Shown: one piece after another, positions 47,070 to 54,443 of the stretch
Numbering within the stretch: position 1 is the stretch's first letter
Layout of the letters: each line of letters starts with the position of its first letter
Translations under genes and position numbers: made by a program
Source: Alphaproteobacteria bacterium
Lineage (GTDB): Bacteria > Pseudomonadota > Alphaproteobacteria > Micropepsales > Micropepsaceae
Assembly (NCBI GenBank): GCA_019247845.1
Contig: JAFBAL010000048.1
Span: forward strand, 1-54,443
DNA: 54,443 bases
Reading direction: 5' to 3'
Notes under the pieces: model-generated
What the model was told of the DNA's origin: nothing
What the model saw: only the letters and a program-made list of their open reading frames with translations
The model's database searches: none

Positions 47070-48763
47070 CGCGTCGCAAGCGCCGCGAAGCAGGTCTGGC
47101 CGCGCTCGGTCAGCCGGGCGCAGACTTCGCGCGCCTCGCGCTCGACGAAGGGACCGAAGCGGGCACGGAACAGCATCTGTCCGTCCACGCCCTTGAACGG
47201 CACGACGATGCGCGCCGCCTGGCCCAGGATGTCCATCGAGCGCTCGGCATAGTTGGCGAGCTGGGCGCGGGCGAGGCCCGAATCGGCGAAGGCGCCGATC
47301 TGGATCGTCCAATCCTTGGCGGTGAGCTTCCTGGCCTGGGCGGCGATGTCGTCGCCATAATCGCCTTCGCCCGATTCGGGCCTGGCGGTCGGCCTCGGCA
47401 CGGGCAGCTTGAGCGGATTGGCTTTGAGCGTGCCCGGCTGCAGCGAGGCCAGGACGACGTCGTGCTTCGGCTTGGGCGACGGTGTGGGCACGTTGAGGGC
47501 GACGGCCGTCTGCTTGGCCACGCCGAGCGCGGCCACGACCGTTTGCTTGGGCGACGGCGTGGGCGCGTTGTTGAGCGCCGCGACGGCGGTCTGCGCCGGC
47601 GGCGGAGGCGGCGCGGCGCGGCGCGGCAAGGCGGGCTGGGGAACCGGCGCGGGCGGCGCCGCGGTCACCACGGTGGTCTCGGGCTCGATCGCGTCGTTCT
47701 CGTCGCTCTGCGTTTCGGCGGCGTCTTCGTCCTCGGCGCCGTCGTTGGCCGCGGCCTGCGCCTGTGTGGCGCGCGACGGGCCGGTCAGGTCGAACCCGGC
47801 CACGACGGTCTGCGTGTTCTGCGCGACGTTCTGCCAGGGCACCCGCGCGCTGGCGACGAGCGTCGGGTTCTGCTGGATCTGCGCGAAGGTGTTGTCGAGC
47901 AGGCGCATCATCTCGTTGTCGCGGCGATGCGCGGTGCGCCCGCCCATCACCACGCCGATGATATGCGTGCGTCCGCGCACCACCGACGAGACGAGGTTGA
48001 ATCCGGACGCTCCGGTATAGCCGGTCTTGATGCCGTCCGCGCCCTGATAGCGGCCGATGAGATTGTCGTGCGTGGTGTAGGCGACGCCGCGATAGGTGAA
48101 GCCGGGCGCGCCGAAATAGTGGTAATACTGCGGGAAATCGTAAGCCAGGTGACGCGCGAGGATCGCAAGGTCGCTGGCGGTGGAGATCTGGAGCGGATCG
48201 GGCAGGCCGGATGCGTTGTGATAGAACGTGTCGCGCATGCCGAGCTGGCGCGCCTTGACGTTCATCATCTCGGCGAAATGGCCTTCGGTGCCGCCCAGCG
48301 CCTCGGCGATCGCGACGGCGACGTCGTTGGCCGAGCGGATCACGATCGCATAGATCGCGGAGTCGACCGGGATCGTGTCGCCGGCATAGAGATGGAGCTT
48401 GGTCGGGTGCTGGGCCGCGGCATGCGCCGAGACCGGCAGCGTGCTCGACAAGGTCAGCTGGCCCTTCTTCAGCGCGTCGAACAGCAGGTAGAGCGTCATC
48501 ATCTTCGTCAGCGAGGCCGGATGACGCTGGGCGTTGGCGTTGCGGGAATAGAGGACCTTGCCGGTCTCGCCATCCACCATCAGGGCGGCGTCCTTGGCCG
48601 GGTCCGTCGGGCTGGCCGGCATGACGGCGCGATGGCCCCCTCCGCCGCCGCGGTGATGCCGGGCGCGGGCTTCCGCGGGGGAACTTGCAACCACCAAGGC
48701 AGCCGCCAGCAGCGGCAAAACCTTCACTAGCGTGCCAAATCGGGTCCTGGCCCGGTCAAGCAT
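47066..48763 (-). CDS. PBP5/6-like D-alanyl-D-alanine carboxypeptidase with SPOR domain
   Basis: A protein of 565 residues, a periplasmic peptidoglycan enzyme. The signal peptide (about 10-33) is followed by the S11 domain: S84-L-T-K87 in HPASLTKMMT (nucleophile), S144-A-N146 in RSANDVAV, and K246-T-G248 in GIKTGYTGAS. A long Pro/Ala-rich linker follows (about 340-470), then a C-terminal SPOR domain (about 480-560; TIQIGAFADSGLARAQLANY), which binds denuded glycan at division sites. The start ATG 48763 has GAGG upstream; a TTG at 48775 is an alternative. The linker has repeated TPSPK blocks. Confidence 0.92.
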   Translation of the reverse strand: MLDRARTRFGTLVKVLPLLAAALVVASSPAEARARHHRGGGGGHRAVMPASPTDPAKDAALMVDGETGKVLYSRNANAQRHPASLTKMMTLYLLFDALKKGQLTLSSTLPVSAHAAAQHPTKLHLYAGDTIPVDSAIYAIVIRSANDVAVAIAEALGGTEGHFAEMMNVKARQLGMRDTFYHNASGLPDPLQISTASDLAILARHLAYDFPQYYHYFGAPGFTYRGVAYTTHDNLIGRYQGADGIKTGYTGASGFNLVSSVVRGRTHIIGVVMGGRTAHRRDNEMMRLLDNTFAQIQQNPTLVASARVPWQNVAQNTQTVVAGFDLTGPSRATQAQAAANDGAEDEDAAETQSDENDAIEPETTVVTAAPPAPVPQPALPRRAAPPPPPAQTAVAALNNAPTPSPKQTVVAALGVAKQTAVALNVPTPSPKPKHDVVLASLQPGTLKANPLKLPVPRPTARPESGEGDYGDDIAAQARKLTAKDWTIQIGAFADSGLARAQLANYAERSMDILGQAARIVVPFKGVDGQMLFRARFGPFVEREAREVCARLTERGQTCFAALATR

Positions 48764-49043
48764 CGACGGCCTCAACGCGAGTTAGTTACGCCACCCCACT
48801 TCCGGTCATCAGAACAAAAAGCAGGGATTCGCGCAAGCGGAAATTCAAGATTTATCTTAAGTTACGGTGGTTTACGAACGGTTAATAAATCGTTTTCCGC
48901 CTGTGGTTCTTTCTCGCGAAACGGCCCTTGACATTGGGCATGCTGCACTGCATATAAGCCTTGTTGCGGTGCAGCATGTGCGGTGCAACAAAAACTTGGC
49001 AGTCGCGTTTCAGCGGTATGCCCCCAACCTTTGGAGACAGACA
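48764..49043. other. Intergenic region between divergent carboxypeptidase and phasin genes
   Basis: No gene is supported in this 280-bp gap. The left half (to about 48890) is AT-rich with no clear motif beyond short A/T tracts that could hold the divergent carboxypeptidase promoter. The right half holds the phasin promoter described separately. Confidence 0.6.
48928..48987 (+). promoter_or_regulatory. Phasin promoter with three TGCRNYGCA-type sites
   Basis: TTGACA (48928-48933) and CATATA (48951-48956) form a 17-bp spaced promoter. Three copies of TGC-N3-GCA cover the -10 region and start: TGCACTGCA (48944-48952), TGCGGTGCA (48965-48973) and TGCGGTGCA (48979-48987). A 10-bp perfect dyad (CATGCTGCAC at 48939-48948, GTGCAGCATG at 48969-48978) overlaps the first two. 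PhaR-type repressors of phasin genes are known to bind TGC/GCA dyads; the assignment here is inference. Confidence 0.7.
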
Positions 49044-49493
49044 ATGGCGAAGAACAAGACTGCCGAGCAGACCATCGACACCGCCGACACGGCGATGAAG
49101 AACGGCGCGGAAGCCTTCAAGACCGGCTTCGAGAAGGCCGTGAAGGGCTACGACCACTTCATGGGCTTCGGCAAGGAGACCGTCGAGGCGTACACCAAGG
49201 CCGCCAACGTGGCCGCGAAGGGCGCCGAGACCCTGCACAACGAGTTTTTCGCCTGGTCGAAGCAGTCGATGGAAGACTCCATCGCGCAGACCAAGGCGCT
49301 GATGGCCACCAAGTCGGTCCATGAGGCGTTCGAGCTGCAGAGCGATTTCGCCAAGACCCAGTTCGAAGGCTATGTCAGCCAGATGACCAAGCTGGGCGAG
49401 ATCTTCGTCGCCACCACCAAGGACAGCTTCGCCCCCATCCAGGGCCGCGTCCAGGCGTGGGTCGACACGATGCAGACCGCTCGCGCGGCCTAA
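49044..49493 (+). CDS. phaP: Phasin family protein (PHA granule coat)
   Basis: A protein of 149 residues, helical with no cysteine, carrying the phasin pattern: AMKNGAEAFKTGFEKAVKGY, DHFMGFGKETVEAYTKAANV, AAKGAETLHNEFFAWSKQSM and LQSDFAKTQFEGYVSQMTKL. Phasins coat polyhydroxyalkanoate granules. ATG 49044 has TTGGAGAC upstream. Its strong promoter with repeated TGC/GCA sites fits PHA-dependent control, and an intrinsic terminator follows at 49549. The order carboxypeptidase-phasin-clpS-clpA recurs in alphaproteobacteria. Confidence 0.9.
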   Translation: MAKNKTAEQTIDTADTAMKNGAEAFKTGFEKAVKGYDHFMGFGKETVEAYTKAANVAAKGAETLHNEFFAWSKQSMEDSIAQTKALMATKSVHEAFELQSDFAKTQFEGYVSQMTKLGEIFVATTKDSFAPIQGRVQAWVDTMQTARAA

Positions 49494-49548
49494 ACCGTAC
49501 AAATCTCGTTCCGCGGTTCCTCCCCCCTCCTAAAGCGGGACGAGAGCT

Positions 49549-49582
49549 AAAGGGTCCGGGCTTCATTGCCCGGGCCCTTTTT
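49549..49582 (+). terminator. Rho-independent terminator after the phasin gene
   Basis: AAAGGGTCCGGGC (49549-49561) pairs with GCCCGGGCCCTTT (49568-49580, one G-T wobble) around TTCATT, and is followed by further T residues. This is a strong intrinsic terminator 56 bases after the phasin stop. Confidence 0.85.
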
Positions 49583-49595
49583 GCATCTGGTCTCA

Positions 49596-49624
49596 TTCGC
49601 AATTCTTCAAAGATTTCCTATATT
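49596..49624 (+). promoter_or_regulatory. Candidate promoter for clpS-clpA
   Basis: TTCGCA (49596-49601) and TATATT (49619-49624) have a 17-bp spacer, 60 bases before the clpS ATG. An alternative pair, TTGCAT (49646-49651) and TTAGAC (49670-49675), lies closer and would give a nearly leaderless transcript. Neither is a perfect match to the consensus. Confidence 0.4.
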
Positions 49625-49683
49625 AAGGGCCGGGGCGGAATGCTGTTGCATTCTTGCACCCCGATTCCGTTAGACTGAGAGCG

Positions 49684-50031
49684 ATGAGAGACAAGCGCGA
49701 TGGCGGCGGCGGTGTGATCGGCAATGGCGGTTCCGGAACGGGGACCGGCATCGTCACCAAGACGCGCCCCAAGACCAAGAAGCCGTCGCTCTACAAGGTC
49801 CTGATCCTGAACGACGACTACACGCCGATGGAGTTCGTCGTCCACATCCTGGAGAAGTTCTTCAACAAGGGCCGCGAGCAGGCGGTCGAGATCATGCTTC
49901 ACGTGCACCGCCACGGGGTCGGCGTCTGCGGCGTGTTCACCTATGAGGTGGCGGAAACCAAGGTGGCGCAGGTGATCGAGTTCTCGCGCCGCCACCAGCA
50001 CCCGCTGCAATGCACCATGGAGAAAGAGTAG
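49684..50031 (+). CDS. clpS: ATP-dependent Clp protease adaptor ClpS
   Basis: A protein of 115 residues that delivers N-end-rule substrates to ClpAP. A flexible, Gly-rich N-terminal arm (about 1-30) precedes the core: [20 protein letters not shown] with the NDDYTPME substrate pocket, [37 protein letters not shown], and the terminal [10 protein letters not shown]. The gene ends 7 bp before clpA. The start at 49684 has GAGAG upstream. Confidence 0.96.
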   Translation: MRDKRDGGGGVIGNGGSGTGTGIVTKTRPKTKKPSLYKVLILNDDYTPMEFVVHILEKFFNKGREQAVEIMLHVHRHGVGVCGVFTYEVAETKVAQVIEFSRRHQHPLQCTMEKE

Positions 50032-50038
50032 GGCGTAG

Positions 50039-52369
<2,331 letters not shown>

Positions 52370-52383
52370 TTAGCGGGAGTGCG

Positions 52384-52917
52384 ATGCCGTCGTGGTTGCC
52401 AGTCGTTGTCCCGCTGATTGGTACGCTGCTTGGCGCCTTGCTTGGCGGCACTCTCGTTATTTTCTCCAATTTTCTATCGGCGCGACGCACGGACAGACGG
52501 GAACTCGAAAGGAAAGCGGAGCGCAATCGCGCGGTCCTTTCGGGCGTTTTCGCCATTAGGAACTTTATAGTCAGTGCGCTCGACACAGATCAGGTGGACT
52601 ATCCGTATTCAATGCAGGAGCCGATAGAGGCCGCTTTGAAAACTCTGAAGAGCTTGGTTGAAAAAATTCCACCAGACGACCAAGCGTTGACGATAGCGGC
52701 ATACGATCTAGTCATGAAGCTGGACGCACTATCTGCTACAATTTCTAACCAGGTCAGGACCGGGTCAGGCGATCGCCTTCCGCTTCGTATCGACGCTGTT
52801 TTAGGTGCACTGGAGCAGTTTGATCTGCTTTTCAACGGGCAGTTGGCGATGCTTTCCGATGATGATTTGAAGGAGTTCCAACAGCCCGAACAGGGGCTGG
52901 AGGGCGAACGCGTTTGA
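52384..52917 (+). CDS. Membrane-anchored protein of unknown function
   Basis: A protein of 177 residues with one N-terminal membrane helix (WLPVVVPLIGTLLGALLGGT, about 4-30), followed by a charged helix with RRTDRRELERKAERNRAV and then a long soluble helical region. No motif is recognised. Base composition is lower in G+C than clpA, and the genes that follow are of mobile type, so it belongs to an accessory islet. It starts 14 bp after the clpA stop; ATG is preceded by AGCGGGAG. Confidence 0.65.
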   Translation: MPSWLPVVVPLIGTLLGALLGGTLVIFSNFLSARRTDRRELERKAERNRAVLSGVFAIRNFIVSALDTDQVDYPYSMQEPIEAALKTLKSLVEKIPPDDQALTIAAYDLVMKLDALSATISNQVRTGSGDRLPLRIDAVLGALEQFDLLFNGQLAMLSDDDLKEFQQPEQGLEGERV

Positions 52918-52942
52918 GGTTTCATTCATCCTGGTATATAGT
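52914..52942 (+). promoter_or_regulatory. Promoter of the XRE-type regulator gene
   Basis: TTGAGG (52914-52919) and TATAGT (52937-52942) are separated by exactly 17 bp. The predicted start lies near 52949, so the leader before the ATG at 53036 is about 87 bases. A GTG also sits at 52949, which could make a leaderless longer form. Confidence 0.65.
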
Positions 52943-53035
52943 CAACTTGTGGCGATTAGAACCCGCCTTGGACAGTTAGCGGCACGCTCCCGATCGAGCG
53001 GTTTCGCGCTTGTGCGCAGGCTAACGAGGGTCCGA

Positions 53036-53269
53036 ATGATCTACTCCACGAAGTTATTGCGCGCTTTGCGCGCGGACATTGGCCGCGACATCCATGCTGA
53101 GCGCGTCAGGCGCCGCATCGTGCTCGGGAGGCTGGCGAAGCTCAGCGGTGTTTCCGAAGGCAAGCTCGACCGCTACGAGTTCGGAAGGAACGAGATACGG
53201 CTCGACGAGCTGCTCAGGATCGCTTGTGCGCTGGATGTGCACGTGGAGGCGCTGTTGACGCCCGGGTGA
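53036..53269 (+). CDS. XRE-family helix-turn-helix regulator
   Basis: A protein of 77 residues with a Cro/CI-type helix-turn-helix: ERVRRRIVLGRLAKLSGVSE, GKLDRYEFGRNEIRLDELLR, IACALDVHVEALL. The start at 53036 has CGAGGGTCC 4-12 bases upstream. A longer form from GTG 52949 would add 29 basic residues of no recognisable structure, so I prefer the short form. Target unknown. Its own promoter is at 52914. It may regulate itself or the HigBA-like pair downstream on the opposite strand. Confidence 0.75.
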   Translation: MIYSTKLLRALRADIGRDIHAERVRRRIVLGRLAKLSGVSEGKLDRYEFGRNEIRLDELLRIACALDVHVEALLTPG

Positions 53270-53274
53270 ATGCC

Positions 53275-53598
53275 CTATGCAAGCTCGAAACGAACCTTAC
53301 GTCCGACCACCGCTGCGGCGCGCTGCAAGGTTTCAAGCGTAACGTTTCCGTCTTCGGGGTCGAGCACCCTGTCCACCTGCGTGCGGCTGGTGCGCATAAG
53401 GAGGGCGAGCTTCCGCTTGCTGAGCTTGCGCGCCTTCATCGCCTGTTCAAGCTGCCAGGCGATGACCTCCTTGATCGCCTTCGCCTGAAATTCCTCGAGT
53501 AGGCCTTCTTCACGCAAAAACTCATCGAAGCTCGATCCGATATGCTTATTCGGTCTCTTCGATCTCTTTCTTGCGCCTGCACGCGATTCTGAGTTCAT
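53275..53598 (-). CDS. HigA-like helix-turn-helix antitoxin
   Basis: A protein of 107 residues. The N-terminal third is basic and disordered (MNSESRAGARKRSKRPNKHI); SSFDEFLREEGLLEEFQAKA leads into an XRE-type helix-turn-helix (ARKLSKRKLALLMRTSRTQV, then DRVLDPEDGNVTLETLQRAA). The 5' end overlaps the toxin 3' end by 53 bp. Toxin-first order is usual for HigBA. As antitoxin it should neutralise the RelE-like partner and repress the promoter near 53916-53944. Confidence 0.8.
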   Translation of the reverse strand: MNSESRAGARKRSKRPNKHIGSSFDEFLREEGLLEEFQAKAIKEVIAWQLEQAMKARKLSKRKLALLMRTSRTQVDRVLDPEDGNVTLETLQRAAAVVGRKVRFELA

Positions 53599-53899
53599 CG
53601 CCAGGTGCTTTCTGCGTTTTCTTGATGAAGCCATGCAGCAAGATAATCGCGCCGTCGTGAAAGCAGAATAGCACGCGCGCAATCGTCCCGCCGGGCAGGC
53701 TCGTGCGAACTTCCCAAAGCCCGCCTCCCAAAGCGCGGCATAGCGGCATGCCGACCGGCCAGCGATATTGAATGCGCTCGATATCCTGTCCGATCTTCAG
53801 CCGGTTGGCGCGGCGCATGGCTTTGAGCCAAATGCGCACCGGCTCTGTGCCGGCTGAGTTGCGGTAGAACCGGAGCGGGATTTTTGGAGGTGCAAGCAC
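53546..53899 (-). CDS. RelE/HigB-type (phage Gp49-like) toxin
   Basis: A protein of 117 residues, first gene of the pair, starting at GTG 53899. The Gp49-like pattern is clear: LRFYRNSAGTEPVRIWLKAM, GGGLWEVRTSLPGGTIARVL, and FCFHDGAIILLHGFIKKTQK. These proteins are ribosome-dependent mRNA endonucleases. The C-terminus is highly charged (RRKKEIEETE). The 53-bp overlap with the antitoxin gene is long and suggests coupled translation. The start codon is uncertain as no clear ribosome-binding site precedes it. Confidence 0.85.
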   Translation of the reverse strand: MLAPPKIPLRFYRNSAGTEPVRIWLKAMRRANRLKIGQDIERIQYRWPVGMPLCRALGGGLWEVRTSLPGGTIARVLFCFHDGAIILLHGFIKKTQKAPGDELRIACRRKKEIEETE

Positions 53900-53915
53900 G
53901 TGAGGTCATCCGCGA

Positions 53916-53944
53916 ATGGCACCATAAAAAGTGCCGGAAGTCAA
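53916..53944 (-). promoter_or_regulatory. Promoter and dyad of the HigBA-like pair
   Basis: On the minus strand TTGACT (53944-53939) lies 17 bp before TGCCAT (53921-53916). A dyad GGCAC/GTGCC (53918-53922 and 53931-53935) sits within, as expected for an antitoxin operator. The -10 match is weak. Confidence 0.45.
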
Positions 53945-54260
53945 ATGTGGCGTAAATACCATTTGGCGTGCTGCGAAGGAAGTCAGATTGTAACAAAACG
54001 TGATCGCGACCAGTGATTGAATCGTATTCGGCCGTGCCCATATCCAATAATTCGGGCCATTGCGCCCGCATTGGCCTATGAAAACTACCTGGAGACGTAC
54101 AGATGTACAGAACATGTGCGATGCCGTTGCCGCATTGCGGCGAAGCAAGGTGAATATCGTTGGGCACCAACGGCTTGAATGCGAAAAGGGCGAATTGAAT
54201 TTCAAAAAACGAAGTGAGAAGAATAGGGGGAGGGGTACCCCTCGGATTTGTGAGGTTCAA
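53945..54260. other. AT-rich intergenic stretch, no gene seen
   Basis: About 320 bp with lower G+C than the flanks. No convincing gene is present on either strand; frames are short and lack ribosome-binding sites and domain-like sequence. Short repeats GGGGTACCCC (54232-54241 region) and GTACAGATGTACAG (54098 region) are present. The stretch presumably contains the promoter of the DUF2207 gene. Confidence 0.5.
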
Positions 54261-54443
54261 TTGGGCAGACGGATTGTTGCGTCGTTCTTTTCGGTCGCGG
54301 CGGTGGCGTGGGGAGCGACGGCCGCATCCGGTCCCGCCTCTGCCGCCGAACGCATCACCGACTTCAAGAGCGACATCGCCATCGCGCATGACGGCTCGCT
54401 CACCGTGACCGAGGTGATCGCGGCCGACGTCGAGGACACGCTG
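54261..54443 (+). CDS. DUF2207-type membrane protein, N-terminal part (3' truncated by window)
   Basis: Sixty-one codons to the window edge. A signal sequence (VASFFSVAAVAWGATAASG, cleavage near ASAAERI) is followed by ERITDFKSDIAIAHDGSLTV and TEVIAADVED, the usual opening of DUF2207 proteins, which are membrane proteins with an extracytoplasmic N-domain. The start is TTG 54261 with GAGG 6-9 bases upstream. The remaining 3' part, including membrane helices, is outside the window. Confidence 0.75.
   Translation, partial: MGRRIVASFFSVAAVAWGATAASGPASAAERITDFKSDIAIAHDGSLTVTEVIAADVEDTL

Noticed and set aside
54257..54439. Minus-strand 60-codon frame at the window end
   Set aside because: It is opposite the DUF2207 gene start, which has a signal peptide and a ribosome-binding site.

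Overview
The window is a high-GC alphaproteobacterial chromosome segment. Evidence for this is the ATP12-type F1 ATPase assembly chaperone, a DUF1489 protein, the order D-Ala-D-Ala carboxypeptidase(SPOR)-phasin-clpS-clpA, the rarA-crcB-rluC-atp12 neighbourhood, and a minimal PutA. A genus cannot be fixed from sequence alone. Almost all of it is housekeeping or catabolic, with densely packed genes and many stop/start overlaps. About 60 protein genes and one tRNA can be supported. The long antisense reading frames are by-products of high GC.

Layout. 1-6.6 kb: the 3' end of rarA, then a vapBC-type toxin-antitoxin pair with its own promoter and operator, then crcB, an RluC-type pseudouridine synthase, a double cupin, a small membrane protein, atp12 and pccB. 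The genes from 664 to 3868 are joined by stop/start overlaps. 6.6-13.8 kb: an M15-like peptidase, a RidA protein, an M28 peptidase, a secreted beta-helix protein and a FUSC transporter. 13.8-23.1 kb: pccA, a TonB-dependent receptor, an S41-like protease, acylphosphatase, two paralogous membrane proteins, lipB facing a lone fliN, a precorrin-2 dehydrogenase-like gene with cysH, and tRNA-Leu(GAG). 23.2-32.6 kb: a methyltransferase, isovaleryl-CoA dehydrogenase, a two-gene accessory module (short basic protein plus TIR/deoxyribosyltransferase-like protein), a thiolase, an epimerase, mccB and a BLUF photoreceptor. 32.6-41.5 kb: htpX-like and lemA, small membrane proteins, a TetR regulator, a monooxygenase-fold protein, mccA, DUF1489, a cupin and panC with an internal minisatellite. 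41.5-54.4 kb: putA, a DnaJ protein, an Asp-box protein, a methyltransferase, a PBP5-like carboxypeptidase, a phasin, clpS-clpA, an AT-richer islet with an XRE regulator and a HigBA-like pair, and the start of a DUF2207 gene.

How the genes work together. A branched-chain and odd-chain acyl-CoA theme runs through the window. Isovaleryl-CoA dehydrogenase, both subunits of a methylcrotonoyl-CoA carboxylase, both subunits of a propionyl-CoA carboxylase and a thiolase are all present but scattered over 35 kb. PutA adds proline catabolism and the phasin points to polyhydroxyalkanoate storage. The cysG-N-like/cysH pair serves assimilatory sulfate reduction.

The most interesting items are: the 25.2-26.0 kb two-gene module, apparently leaderless; the vapBC insertion coupled to crcB; two copies of a 29-bp inverted-repeat intergenic element, both between convergent genes; a hairpin that buries a ribosome-binding site at 28.2 kb; three TGCRNYGCA sites on the phasin promoter; three tandem pairs of small membrane paralogues; and the panC minisatellite.
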